A stretch of 64,000 bases of DNA from Pseudomonas koreensis (lineage in GTDB: Bacteria > Pseudomonadota > Gammaproteobacteria > Pseudomonadales > Pseudomonadaceae). Below are positions 24,760-34,351 of this stretch, piece after piece. The notes under the pieces are model-generated. The model ran no database searches. It was not told the DNA's origin and worked only from the letters and a program-made list of their open reading frames with translations. The position numbers and the translations under genes are program-made. How positions within the stretch are numbered: position 1 is the first letter of the stretch; every line of letters begins with the position of its first letter. The stretch spans positions 186,001 through 250,000 of the forward strand of contig NZ_JAAQYM010000006.1 of assembly GCF_012986595.1 (NCBI RefSeq), written 5' to 3'.

Positions 24760-26070
24760 TCAGGCGCGCAACGTGCGCGTCATGCGCAACGCCAGCAAGC
24801 TCCCGCCGACAATCACGCCGGCCAGCAGGTACAACGCCGCATCCGTCGAGCCGGTGCTGTCCTTGACCCAGCCCACCAGGTACGGGCTGAGGAAACCTGC
24901 CATTTGCCCCATCGAGTTGATCAGCGCCAGACCACCGGCCGCCGCGCCCGCGCTCAACATGGCGGTCGGCACCGGCCAGAACATCGGCAGACCGGTCAGC
25001 GCGCCCATGGTCGCAATGGTCAGGCCGAGGATGGCGATGGCCGGGTTGGCGGCGAAGTTCACTGCGATCAGCAGTCCGAGAGCGCCCATCAGCATCGGCA
25101 CCACCAGATGCCAGCGACGTTCTTTGCGCAAGTCCGCCGAACGCCCGACCAGCAGCATGAACACCGCCGCCAGCAGGTACGGAATCGCACTCAACCAGCC
25201 GATCACCAGGTTATCGCTGAAACCGAGGTTCTTGATGATCGACGGTAGCCAGAAGTTGATCGCGTATACGCCGCTCTGAATGCAGAAGTAGATCAGGCCG
25301 AAAGCCCAGATCGCCGGGTTCTTGAACACCGCGAGCAGCGAGTCCGAGGTGGTTTTCGGTTTGTTCGCCAGATCTTCGGCCTGATCGGCTTCGAGCACGG
25401 CGCGCTCATGCGCGGTCAGCCATTTGGCGTTGGCGAAGCTGTCGCTGAGCAGGAAGTACGCCAGCACACCGAGGATGACCGTCGGAATACCCTGCAGCAG
25501 AAACATCCACTGCCAGCCGGCCAGCCCACCTTGCCCGGCGGCGAAGTGATTGAGGATCCAGCCGGAGAACGGGCTGCCGAGCAGCCCCGAAACCGGGATT
25601 GCCGACATGAACAGCGCCATGATCCGTCCACGGCGGAACGTCGGGAACCACTGCGAGAGGTACAGCACCACGCCCGGGAAGAATCCGGCTTCGGCCGCAC
25701 CGGTAAACAGGCGCAGGGTGTAGAACTGGGTCGGCGTGGTGACGAACAACAGGCAGGTCGACAGCGTGCCCCAGGTGATCATCATCAGCGCGATCCAGCG
25801 CCGTGGGCCAAACCTGGTCAGCGCCAGGTTGCTCGGTACGCCGCACAGCACGTAGCCGATGAAGAAGATCCCGGCACCGAGGCCGTACACGGTTTCGCTG
25901 AACTTCAGTGCGTCAAGCATCTGCAGTTTGGCAAAGCCGACGTTGACCCGGTCGAGGTAGTTGAACAGGTAGCAGATGAAGATGAAGGGGATCAAACGCA
26001 GGGTGATGCGTTTGTAGACGGCGTTTTTACCGTCATCGATGGTCTGGGTAGCTGCGGCGCTCTGCGACAT
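24760..26070 (-). CDS. MFS transporter, anion:cation symporter type (sugar acid uptake)
   Basis: 436-residue, 12-segment major facilitator. The start at 26070 (MSQSAAATQTIDDG) is preceded by GAGAGAG. LFNYLDRVNVGFAKLQM and the loop ALTRFGPRRWIALMMITWG are typical of the ACS family that carries hexuronates, galactonate, phthalate and tartrate. It is divergent from the CdaR-type regulator and near a glycerate kinase, so the likely substrate is glycerate, glucarate/galactarate or a related acid. This is inference from context. Confidence 0.83.
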   Translation of the reverse strand: MSQSAAATQTIDDGKNAVYKRITLRLIPFIFICYLFNYLDRVNVGFAKLQMLDALKFSETVYGLGAGIFFIGYVLCGVPSNLALTRFGPRRWIALMMITWGTLSTCLLFVTTPTQFYTLRLFTGAAEAGFFPGVVLYLSQWFPTFRRGRIMALFMSAIPVSGLLGSPFSGWILNHFAAGQGGLAGWQWMFLLQGIPTVILGVLAYFLLSDSFANAKWLTAHERAVLEADQAEDLANKPKTTSDSLLAVFKNPAIWAFGLIYFCIQSGVYAINFWLPSIIKNLGFSDNLVIGWLSAIPYLLAAVFMLLVGRSADLRKERRWHLVVPMLMGALGLLIAVNFAANPAIAILGLTIATMGALTGLPMFWPVPTAMLSAGAAAGGLALINSMGQMAGFLSPYLVGWVKDSTGSTDAALYLLAGVIVGGSLLALRMTRTLRA

Positions 26071-26242
26071 AGCGGCTCTCTCTTTATTATGATTTTTTGC
26101 GATGCACAGGTTAACGTTGATCGCCCTGAGAGTCTCGGCCACCCATGGCCGGATTGTCTTTGTGCCTGAGCACAGGGTTTGCCGCCAGACCCTGTGCGGG
26201 TGAACAACCGTCCGCCGCCGTTGCTTAAGGATTTTGCCGATC

Positions 26243-27361
26243 ATGTTCGAACTCGATCACGACCTCGCTCAGGACATCGTTGACCGGGCCATGGCCATTC
26301 TGCCCTACAACGTCAACGTCATGGACAGCCAGGGGCTGATCCTCGGCAGTGGCGAGCCGGAGCGCATCAACACCCGCCACGAAGGCGCGCAACTGGTGCT
26401 GGCCAACGGGCGGGTGGTGGAGATCGACGCGCAGACCGCGGTGCATCTGAAAGGCGTGCAGCCGGGGATCAACCTGCCGCTGTTGCTTGATCAGCGGTTG
26501 ATCGGCGTGCTCGGCATTACCGGCGAGCCTGAGCAGTTGCGCACCTACGCCGAACTGGTGCGCATGACCGCCGAAATGCTCGTTGGCCAACGCAATCAGC
26601 AGGCCGAGCAGCAATGGCGGCGCCAGCGTTGCGATGACCTGCTGGCCTTGCTGTTGAGCGAAGCGGGGGATTCGCCGCGTCTGGTCGATGAGGCGCAGCA
26701 ACTGGGGCTCAAGCCGCAACTGACCCGGGTGCCGTACCTGTTCGAACTGGGCCTGGAACATGGCCCGGGGCAAACCGTCGAGGCCTTGAGCGCGTGGTTG
26801 ACCTCGCGCTACCCGGACAGCTGGTGTGTGAGTTCTGCCAAGTCGTCGCTGCTGTGGTGCCGCCCGGCGAGCCAGACCGTTGAACATGACCGCTTGCTGG
26901 AAAAGCTCGATGGCCTCGGCTGGAACATTCTGCGCATCGCCGTCGGTGGGCAGGCTGACGGGCTGGGCGGATTGCGTCGTTGCTATCGGCGGGTCGGCGA
27001 TTTGCTCGCCTATGGCCGGGAGGTGTTGCCGCACTCGCGATTGCTGACCCTCCATCGCTATCGCCTGCCGGTAATGCTCTGGCGCCATCGCAACGATGAT
27101 GCGCTGGACGAATTGCTCAAACCGCTGCGCAAGGTCATTGCCAAGGACGGCAACGGCCAACTGCTCGCGACCCTGCGCAGTTGGTGTGAACACGACGGCC
27201 AGAGCCAGGCCTGTGCTGATGCGCTGGGCATTCACCGCAACAGCCTGCGTTACCGGATGGAGCGGATTGCCGAAATCAGCGGGGTGGATCCGTTGCGGCT
27301 GGACGGGATGCTGGCGTTGTACCTGGGGGTGCAGTTGTTGCCGCAGACTGATCCGAATTAA
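26243..27361 (+). CDS. cdaR: CdaR/SdaR-type sugar diacid regulator
   Basis: 372 residues. The N-terminal diacid recognition domain (FELDHDLAQDIVDRAMAILP, NVNVMDSQGLILGSGEPERI) is followed by a linker domain. The C-terminal PucR-type HTH contains LLATLRSWCEHDGQSQACAD and LGIHRNSLRYRMERI. The E. coli homologue activates glucarate, galactarate and glycerate genes. A TTG nine bases upstream is in frame but too close to the TAAGG, so the ATG is used. It is divergent from the MFS permease and upstream of the glycerate kinase. Confidence 0.88.
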   Translation: MFELDHDLAQDIVDRAMAILPYNVNVMDSQGLILGSGEPERINTRHEGAQLVLANGRVVEIDAQTAVHLKGVQPGINLPLLLDQRLIGVLGITGEPEQLRTYAELVRMTAEMLVGQRNQQAEQQWRRQRCDDLLALLLSEAGDSPRLVDEAQQLGLKPQLTRVPYLFELGLEHGPGQTVEALSAWLTSRYPDSWCVSSAKSSLLWCRPASQTVEHDRLLEKLDGLGWNILRIAVGGQADGLGGLRRCYRRVGDLLAYGREVLPHSRLLTLHRYRLPVMLWRHRNDDALDELLKPLRKVIAKDGNGQLLATLRSWCEHDGQSQACADALGIHRNSLRYRMERIAEISGVDPLRLDGMLALYLGVQLLPQTDPN

Positions 27362-27539
27362 TCGGGTGATGTCACTGACACCATCGCTGGCTTGCCAGCG
27401 ATGAGGCCGGGACATTCGCCACCCATTCCAGGGCTTTTGTAGAAATGAACAATAAACGCCCACCCCGCTTGTGCAGCGGACAGGCGTCAATGCGCAGGCC
27501 GGCTGGCAGCATGAAGGGCATTGGAACTGGAGAATTCGC

Positions 27540-28682
27540 ATGAAGATCGTCATCGCCCCCGATTCGTTCAAGGACAGCCTGAGTGCGCAAGGCGTTGCCG
27601 AGGCCATTGCTCTGGGCCTGGCGCAAGTCTGGCCGCACGCCACACTGGTCAAATGCCCGATGGCCGATGGCGGCGAGGGTACGGTGGAGTCGATTCTCGC
27701 CGCCTGCGAAGGCGAACTGCGCCGCACCCGGGTGCGTGGCCCGCTGGGCACATCTGTCGATGCCGCGTGGGGCTGGCTGGCGCACAACCACACCGCGATC
27801 ATCGAAATGGCCGAGGCCAGTGGCTTGCAATTGGTGCCGCCGGGGCAGCGTGATGCGTGCATCAGCAGCACGTTCGGCACCGGTGAACTGATTCGCGCCG
27901 CGCTGGATGCCGGCGCGCAACGGGTGATTCTGGCGATTGGCGGCAGCGCCACCAACGACGGCGGTGCCGGGGCCATGCAGGCACTCGGGGTGAAGCTGCT
28001 CGATGCGCAGGGTCAGGCGCTGGTGCCGGGCGGACTGGCATTGGCGCAGCTGGCGCGTCTGGACCTGAGCGCGCTGGACCCGCGTCTGGCCCAAGTGCGC
28101 TTCGACATCGCTGCCGACGTCAATAATCCGCTGTGTGGCCCACACGGTGCTTCGGCGATTTTCGGTCCGCAAAAGGGCGCGTCACCGGCGCAGGTGCAAC
28201 AGCTGGATCAGGCGCTGGGGCACTTTGCCGAACTGTGCGCGCAAGCGCTGGGCAAGGATGTTCGCGATGAGCCGGGCAGTGGCGCGGCGGGTGGCCTGGG
28301 CTTTGCCGCCAAGGCGTTTCTCGGCGCGCAGTTTCAGGCCGGCGTTGAAGTGGTAGCCGAGCTGGTCGGCCTCGCCGAAGCGGTTAATGGCGCGGATCTG
28401 GTGATCACCGGCGAAGGCCGCTTCGACGCGCAGACCTTGCGCGGCAAGACCCCGTTCGGTGTGGCACGGGTCGCCAAACAGCACGGTGTGCCGGTGATCG
28501 TCATTGCCGGGACGTTGGGCGAGGGTTATCAAGCGCTTTACGAGCATGGCATCGATGCGGCATTCGCCGTGACCAGCGGCCCGATGACCCTGGAACAGGC
28601 GTGCGCCGAAGCGCCGCGCTTGTTGCGTGAGCGGGCGACGGACATTGCCCGGGTTTGGCAGATGGCCAAACTCGGTATCTGA
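27540..28682 (+). CDS. Glycerate 2-kinase (GarK/GlxK family)
   Basis: 380-residue class I glycerate kinase forming 2-phosphoglycerate from D-glycerate and ATP. The family start MKIVIAPDSFKDSLSAQGVA sets the ATG, with GGAG before it. Other conserved segments are CPMADGGEGTVESI, AIGGSATNDGGAGAM and DLVITGEGRFDAQTLRGKTP, followed by VPVIVIAGTLG. It links sugar-acid or glyoxylate carbon to glycolysis. The spacing of 178 bp from cdaR suggests its own promoter, probably under CdaR. Confidence 0.92.
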   Translation: MKIVIAPDSFKDSLSAQGVAEAIALGLAQVWPHATLVKCPMADGGEGTVESILAACEGELRRTRVRGPLGTSVDAAWGWLAHNHTAIIEMAEASGLQLVPPGQRDACISSTFGTGELIRAALDAGAQRVILAIGGSATNDGGAGAMQALGVKLLDAQGQALVPGGLALAQLARLDLSALDPRLAQVRFDIAADVNNPLCGPHGASAIFGPQKGASPAQVQQLDQALGHFAELCAQALGKDVRDEPGSGAAGGLGFAAKAFLGAQFQAGVEVVAELVGLAEAVNGADLVITGEGRFDAQTLRGKTPFGVARVAKQHGVPVIVIAGTLGEGYQALYEHGIDAAFAVTSGPMTLEQACAEAPRLLRERATDIARVWQMAKLGI

Positions 28683-28697
28683 CACGCTGAAAACAGG

Positions 28698-28827
28698 GTG
28701 GCGAGGGAGCTTGCTCCCGCTGGGCTGCGAAGCAGACCCAAAACGTTCCACGCCTATCATCAGTCTCAGCGCATCAGGCGGGTTTACGACGGCTGCGCAG
28801 TCGAGCGGGAGCAAGCTCCCTCGCCAC
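28698..28827. repeat. REPIN-like inverted pair, family A
   Basis: Opposed GGCGAGGGAGCTTGCTCC arms immediately downstream of the glycerate kinase. The rest of the 352-bp spacer to the chemoreceptor holds an AT-rich stretch near 28850-28910, a likely promoter zone. Confidence 0.87.
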
Positions 28828-29034
28828 AAAAGCGGGAAAAGCTGCAAGGGTGTTTCAATATTGAAACACCTTGAAAAATATTTCTGCTTTACACAAAACC
28901 TTCCTAAAGCCCGGTCGATACAGAGATCAGGCGCACACAGATTCCCTCGAACAGTGACGCCGGACTGGCCCCGCCCCAAGGGCCAGTGATGACGGCAAGG
29001 ACGCTCGCAGCTACCTCTATCCGAGAGTCCAACC

Positions 29035-30660
29035 ATGTCCTTGCGTAACCTGAATATCGCGCCCCGTGCTTTCCTCGGTTTTGCCTTTATCGCCTTGCTG
29101 GTGATCGTTCTCGGCGTGTTTGCCGTCAACCGCATGTCGACCATTCGTCAGGCCTCCGTCGACATGGAGACCAACCAACTGCCCAGCGTGACGTACCTTG
29201 GCGTGGTGACGGAAAACGTTCTGCGCCTGCGGATTCTGTCGTTCCGGATTCTGGTCAACCGTGACCCTGCCGGTCTGCAAGAAGCGCAAACGCGTATCGG
29301 CGTGCTGGTGGACAAGGTGCGCAGCGCCCAGGCGAGCTATGCAGCGCTGCCTGCAGAAGCGGATGAGCGCGCGTTGTATCAGACGTTCGCGGCGACGCTC
29401 GACAACTACCTGCAAGCGCAAAACCAGATGATGGAGTTCTCGCGTCAGGACAAGGTCGAGGACATGCGCACGCTGATCAACACGCGCATCAAGGACGGCA
29501 CTGATCAGATGGGCGAGCAGCTCAACAAGCTGATCGCGATCAACGCGGCGGGCGCGAAAGTCGCCTCCAATCAGGCCGGTGAGCATTACGACAGCGCCAT
29601 TACCGGTATCGTGATTGTTGCCGTGGTCGCGGCGCTCGCCACCGTGCTGCTGGCGCTGCTGCTGACCCGCAGCATCGTCACCCCGCTGAACCGTGCCGTA
29701 GTGGCCGCGCAAACCATCGCCGGTGGCAACTTGACCCAGTCCATCGAAGTCGACGGCAAGGACGAAGCCACGCAACTGCTGCAGGCGCTGGCCACCATGC
29801 AGACCAACCTGCGCAAAACCATCGAACAGATCGCCGGCTCCGCCACCCAGTTGGGCGCCGCCGCCGAAGAACTCAGCGCGGTCACCGAAGAAGCCTCCCG
29901 TGGTCTGCAACAGCAGAACGACGAAATCGAACAGGCCGCCACGGCGGTCAACGAAATGACCGCCGCCGTGGAAGAAGTGGCACGTAACGCCGTGTCCACC
30001 TCCGAAGCGTCGAACCAGTCAACCCAGGCTGCCCGCGAAGGTCGTGATCAAGTGGTGAAAACCGTCGACGCGATCCAGACCATGACCCACGACGTGCAGA
30101 ACACCGCACAGATGATCGAAGGCCTCGCCGCGCAGGGCCGCGACATCGGCAAGGTGCTCGACGTGATTCGTGCCATTGCCGAACAGACCAACCTGCTGGC
30201 CCTCAACGCCGCCATTGAAGCGGCACGTGCCGGTGAAGCCGGGCGCGGGTTTGCCGTGGTGGCGGACGAGGTGCGCGCCTTGGCCCATCGCACCGCGCAA
30301 TCGACCCAGGAAATCGAAAAAATGGTCGCCGGCATTCAGAACGGCACCGGTGAAGCGGTTTCGTCGATGCAGCAAAGCAACCAGCGCACCCAGACCACCC
30401 TGGAAATGGCCCGTGCCGCCGGCGTGGCGCTGGAGCAGATCACCCAGTCGATCCATCAGATCAACGAACGCAACCTGGTGATCGCCAGCGCCTCGGAAGA
30501 ACAGGCGCAGGTGTCCCGCGAAGTCGATCGCAACCTGGTCAACATTCGCGACCTGGCCACGCAATCGGCCGCCGGGGCCAACCAGACCAGCGCCGCCACC
30601 CACGAGCTGTCGCGCCTGGCGGTGGATTTGAACGCCATGGTGGCGCGTTTCGTGATTTGA
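29035..30660 (+). CDS. Methyl-accepting chemotaxis protein
   Basis: 541-residue transmembrane chemoreceptor. TM1 is at about 12-32, followed by a 4-helix-bundle periplasmic ligand domain (33-185), TM2 at about 190-212 and a HAMP domain (RSIVTPLNRAVVAAQTIAGG). The cytoplasmic signalling tip is recognisable as DVIRAIAEQTNLLALNAAIE, followed by AARAGEAGRGFAVVADEVR. No CheR-binding pentapeptide is at the C-terminus (ends VARFVI). The ligand is unknown. It is monocistronic. Confidence 0.92.
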   Translation: MSLRNLNIAPRAFLGFAFIALLVIVLGVFAVNRMSTIRQASVDMETNQLPSVTYLGVVTENVLRLRILSFRILVNRDPAGLQEAQTRIGVLVDKVRSAQASYAALPAEADERALYQTFAATLDNYLQAQNQMMEFSRQDKVEDMRTLINTRIKDGTDQMGEQLNKLIAINAAGAKVASNQAGEHYDSAITGIVIVAVVAALATVLLALLLTRSIVTPLNRAVVAAQTIAGGNLTQSIEVDGKDEATQLLQALATMQTNLRKTIEQIAGSATQLGAAAEELSAVTEEASRGLQQQNDEIEQAATAVNEMTAAVEEVARNAVSTSEASNQSTQAAREGRDQVVKTVDAIQTMTHDVQNTAQMIEGLAAQGRDIGKVLDVIRAIAEQTNLLALNAAIEAARAGEAGRGFAVVADEVRALAHRTAQSTQEIEKMVAGIQNGTGEAVSSMQQSNQRTQTTLEMARAAGVALEQITQSIHQINERNLVIASASEEQAQVSREVDRNLVNIRDLATQSAAGANQTSAATHELSRLAVDLNAMVARFVI

Positions 30661-30701
30661 GATAGGGTGAAGGCTGGAGCCCGCGCAATCAGGAGACGTG
30701 C

Positions 30702-31889
30702 ATGCGCTATTCAGCCTTGACCCAACGAATCGCCGGGGAGGGAGCAGCGGCCTGGCAGATTCATGACCGAGCGCTGGAGTTACGCGCCGAGGGTGTCGAT
30801 ATCCTGCTGCTGAGCGTGGGTGATCCGGATTTCGACACGCCGCTGCCGATCATCCACGGCGCCATCGACAGCCTGCTGGCCGGCGATACGCATTATTCCG
30901 AGGTGCGTGGGCGTTTGGCGCTGCGCAAGCTGATCGCCGCCCGCCACCAGCGGCGCAGCGGTCAGGTGGTGGATGCCGAGCACGTGATCGTGCTGCCCGG
31001 CGCGCAATGCGCGGTGTATTCGGTGGCCCAATGCCTGCTGGACCCGGGTGATGAAGTGATCGTCGCCGAGCCGATGTACGTGACCTATGAAGGCGTGTTC
31101 GGTGCGTGCGGCGCGACGGTGGTACCGGTGCCAGTGAAACCGCAGAACGGCTTTCGAGTGGATCCAGCCGATGTTGCCGCGCGCATCACCCCGAAAACCC
31201 GCGCGCTGTTGCTCAACAGCCCCAACAATCCTTCCGGCGCGAGCCTTTCCCTGCTGATCTGGCAAGAGCTGGCGGCGCTCTGCGTGCGTCACGATTTATG
31301 GCTGATCAGCGACGAGGTCTACAGCGATCTGTTGTACGAGGGCGAGCACGTCAGCCCGGCGAGTCTGCCGGGCATGGCCGAACGCACGGCGACCATCAAC
31401 AGCCTGTCGAAATCCCATGCCATGACCGGTTGGCGAATCGGTTGGTCGATCGGCCCCAAGGCGCTGGCCGAGCACTTGGTGAACCTGTCGTTGAGCATGC
31501 TCTTCGGCCTGCCGGATTTCGTCCAGAAAGCCGCGCAAGTGGCGCTGGAAAGCGATCTGCCGGAAGTGACGCAGATGCGCGAGGAATACCGTTTGCGCCG
31601 GGACCTGGTGTGGGAGCGGTTGCGTGGTTGTCCGGGGTTGCAGCCGATCCGGCCCGATGGCGGGATGTTCGTGATGGTCGATGTGCGCCAGACCGGCTAT
31701 GGCGCGCAGGCGTTTGCCGAGCGGTTGCTGGAAGGCTACGGGGTGTCGGTGCTGGCCGGGGAGGCGTTCGGGCCGAGTGCGGCGGGGCATATCCGTATCG
31801 GGCTGGTGCTGGACCGGGTGAAACTGGCGGATGCCTGTGCGCGGATTGCGTTGTGTGCGGTGCAGCTTTTACAGGCGCGCAGTGCCTGA
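30702..31889 (+). CDS. PLP-dependent class I/II aminotransferase
   Basis: 395-residue fold-type I aminotransferase. The PLP lysine is in TINSLSKSHAMTGWRIGW, the cofactor-binding Asn/Asp/Tyr in LLLNSPNNPSGASLS and ISDEVYSDLLYEG, and the substrate carboxylate Arg in HIRIGLV. This resembles the aspartate/aromatic aminotransferase subgroup; the actual amino donor is not clear. AGGAGA precedes the ATG. It is alone on its strand before a repeat. Confidence 0.87.
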   Translation: MRYSALTQRIAGEGAAAWQIHDRALELRAEGVDILLLSVGDPDFDTPLPIIHGAIDSLLAGDTHYSEVRGRLALRKLIAARHQRRSGQVVDAEHVIVLPGAQCAVYSVAQCLLDPGDEVIVAEPMYVTYEGVFGACGATVVPVPVKPQNGFRVDPADVAARITPKTRALLLNSPNNPSGASLSLLIWQELAALCVRHDLWLISDEVYSDLLYEGEHVSPASLPGMAERTATINSLSKSHAMTGWRIGWSIGPKALAEHLVNLSLSMLFGLPDFVQKAAQVALESDLPEVTQMREEYRLRRDLVWERLRGCPGLQPIRPDGGMFVMVDVRQTGYGAQAFAERLLEGYGVSVLAGEAFGPSAAGHIRIGLVLDRVKLADACARIALCAVQLLQARSA

Positions 31890-31916
31890 GAAATGTGTGT
31901 GGCCTGAACCGGCCTC

Positions 31917-31981
31917 ATCGCGAGCGGGCTCACTCCTACATTTGGAAAGCATTCCCCTGTAGGAGTGAGCCCGCTCGCGAT
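31917..31981. repeat. REPIN-like inverted pair, family C
   Basis: Compact pair with arms containing GTAGGAGTGAGCCCGCTCGC, between the convergent aminotransferase and kguD genes. Other family C copies are at 36223 and 52477. Confidence 0.85.
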
Positions 31982-32006
31982 TACGATTCAACAGACGCAG
32001 GAAATC

Positions 32007-32984
32007 TCAACCCTGCCAGGCAGCTGGATTCACTAGATTCAACGGCTTCTCACCACTCAAGGCCTGCAACAGATTCTCCACCGCACACCTTGCCATCGCC
32101 TCGCGCGTCTCATGCGTCGCCGAACCCATGTGCGGGGTCGCCACCACATTGTTCAGCTGCAACAACGGCGAATCATGATTCAACGGCTCACGCTCGAACA
32201 CATCCAGCCCCGCCGCACGGATCCGCTGGTGGCGCAGAGCATCGATCAGCGCTGCTTCATCGACGACTTTGCCCCGCGAGATATTGATGAAGATGCTCTC
32301 GGGGCGCATCAGTGCAAACTGTTCAGCGCCGATCAAGCCTTCGGTCTGCGCGGTCAGCGGCAAGGTCAGGCAGATGAAATCCGCTTGCTTCAACAAATCT
32401 TCGAGGCTGCGGTACTGCGCGTCGAAGCGCTCTTCGACCGCCGGTTTTCGCGACTGGCTGTGATAGAGCACCGGCATGCCAAAACCGAAATGCCCACGCT
32501 GGGCCAACGCCTCGCCGATGCGACCCATGCCGATGATGCCCAGGGTCTTGCCGTGCACATCGGTGCCGAAATGCGCCGGGCCGATGTTGCGATGCCACTG
32601 GCCGCTGCGCACCATATTCGCCAGCTCGACTACGCGCCGCGCGGTGGCGAGGATCAGCGCGAAACCGGTGTCGGCGGTGGTTTCGGTGAGCACGTCCGGG
32701 GTGTTGCTGAGCAGGACCTTGCGCCGGGTCAGGTAGTCGATGTCGTAGTTGTCGACGCCCACCGAAACGCTGGCAATCGCCTGCAGTTGTGGCGCGAGGT
32801 CGAGCAGCGCGGCGTCGAGTTTCAGGCTGGCGCCGAGCAGACCGTGGGCGCCGGGCAGGGCATCGCGCAGCTTCATCAGGCCATCGGCGTCGAGGCTTTC
32901 GATCAGCGTCACTTCACACTGTTGCTGCAGGCGCGTCATCAGCGCCGGCGAGAGTTTCTTGTACAGCACGACATGTTTTTTCAT
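32007..32984 (-). CDS. kguD: 2-ketogluconate 6-phosphate reductase
   Basis: 325-residue D-2-hydroxyacid dehydrogenase. NAD(P)-binding motif GIIGMGRIGEALAQRG, and catalytic Arg, Glu and His in NISRGKVVDE, DVFEREPL and PHMGSATHETR. By itself it could be called a glyoxylate/hydroxypyruvate reductase, but its place as last gene of the kguE-kguK-kguT run identifies it as the reductase making 6-phosphogluconate. The start at 32984 opens MKKHVVLYKKLSPALMTRLQ, 13 bp after kguT, so translation is likely coupled. Confidence 0.88.
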   Translation of the reverse strand: MKKHVVLYKKLSPALMTRLQQQCEVTLIESLDADGLMKLRDALPGAHGLLGASLKLDAALLDLAPQLQAIASVSVGVDNYDIDYLTRRKVLLSNTPDVLTETTADTGFALILATARRVVELANMVRSGQWHRNIGPAHFGTDVHGKTLGIIGMGRIGEALAQRGHFGFGMPVLYHSQSRKPAVEERFDAQYRSLEDLLKQADFICLTLPLTAQTEGLIGAEQFALMRPESIFINISRGKVVDEAALIDALRHQRIRAAGLDVFEREPLNHDSPLLQLNNVVATPHMGSATHETREAMARCAVENLLQALSGEKPLNLVNPAAWQG

Positions 32985-32997
32985 GGGCAGGTTCTCT

Positions 32998-34296
32998 TCA
33001 GGAATGCGCGGGCACGGGACGCGTGGCAGCGGCTTTGGCCACGACGCGATCACTGGCGCCGGGCTTGAGAAAAATCGTCAGCACCACCGACAGCATCAGC
33101 GCGCCGCTCATTAGCAGGTAAGAAGCACCGGGCGAACCGGTGGAGCTGTTCAGGTAACCGACCAGGTACGAGCCGCCAAACGAACCGAGCGCGCCCATGC
33201 TGTTGATCAGCGCCATGGCGCCCCCGGCGACGTTGGCCGGCAGAATCTCCGGAACGATGGCGAAGAACGGTCCGTAAGGCGCGTACATGCAGGCGCCGGC
33301 GATCACCAGCAGCGTGTACGACCACCAGAAATGTTCAGCGCCCAAGGCGTAGGAGCCGTAGAAGGCGATAGAGGCGATCAGCAGCGGCGGCCAGACGAAG
33401 CGTTTGCGCTTTTGCAGTTTGTCCGAGCCCCACGACACCGCGAGCATGCCGATCACCGCCGCCAGGTACGGCAGCGCCGACAGCCAGCCGGCTTCGATCA
33501 TGTCCATTTGTGCGCCGGCCTTGAGGATCGACGGCAGCCACAAAACGAAGCCGTAGACGCCGATGCTCCAGCAGAAAAACTGCAGGGCCAGAATGATCAC
33601 CTTCGGCGAACGGAACGCCTCGGCGTAGTTCTTCACCGCTTTGATCCCGACCTGTTCGGCAGCGAGGGCGCTTTCCAGGTCGTGCTTTTCCTGCTCGCTC
33701 AACCACTTGGCCTGGGCCGGACGATCATCGGCCAGTTTCCACCAGATAAACGCCCAGAGCACCGCCGGCAAGCCTTCGATGATGAACATCCAGCGCCAGC
33801 TGAAGTGCTGCACCAGATAGCCCGACACCACCGACATCCACAGCATGGTGACCGGGTTGCCGAGGATCAGAAAGGTGTTGGCCCGCGAGCGTTCGGCGCG
33901 GGTGAACCAGTGACACAGGTACACCAGCATCGCCGGCATTACTGCAGCTTCGACCACGCCGAGCATGAAGCGAATCACGATCAGCCAGTAGGCGTTGGAA
34001 ACCACGCCCGTCAGGGTGGCAAGACCGCCCCAGAGGATCAGGCTGAAGAAGATCAGCTTCTTGACGCTGTGCTTCTGCGCGTAAATCGCCCCGGGCACCT
34101 GGAAGAAAAAGTAGCCGAGGAAGAACAGCGCCCCGAGCAACGAAGACAGGCCCGGGGTGATCATCAGGTCGGCGGCCATGCCGGACGCGGCGGCGAAGCC
34201 GTAGTTGGCGCGATCCAGATACGCCAGGCTGTAGGTGATGAACACGATGGGCATGATGTACCACCAGCGGCGGGTGGCAAGGGTTGCGGTTTTCAT
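32998..34296 (-). CDS. kguT: 2-ketogluconate MFS transporter
   Basis: 432-residue, 12-segment major facilitator of the ACS family. Typical pieces are ITYSLAYLDRANYGFAAASG, RFMLGVVEAAVMPAMLVYLC and SWRWMFIIEGLPAVLWAFIW. In the kgu operon it imports 2-ketogluconate, formed in the periplasm by glucose and gluconate oxidation, across the inner membrane. It lies between kguK (55 bp upstream) and kguD (13 bp downstream). Confidence 0.88.
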   Translation of the reverse strand: MKTATLATRRWWYIMPIVFITYSLAYLDRANYGFAAASGMAADLMITPGLSSLLGALFFLGYFFFQVPGAIYAQKHSVKKLIFFSLILWGGLATLTGVVSNAYWLIVIRFMLGVVEAAVMPAMLVYLCHWFTRAERSRANTFLILGNPVTMLWMSVVSGYLVQHFSWRWMFIIEGLPAVLWAFIWWKLADDRPAQAKWLSEQEKHDLESALAAEQVGIKAVKNYAEAFRSPKVIILALQFFCWSIGVYGFVLWLPSILKAGAQMDMIEAGWLSALPYLAAVIGMLAVSWGSDKLQKRKRFVWPPLLIASIAFYGSYALGAEHFWWSYTLLVIAGACMYAPYGPFFAIVPEILPANVAGGAMALINSMGALGSFGGSYLVGYLNSSTGSPGASYLLMSGALMLSVVLTIFLKPGASDRVVAKAAATRPVPAHS

Positions 34297-34351
34297 GGTG
34301 TTGCTCCTGAGCTTGTTGTTTTTGTCGCAGCAGGTTCAAATTTTGCGGTGA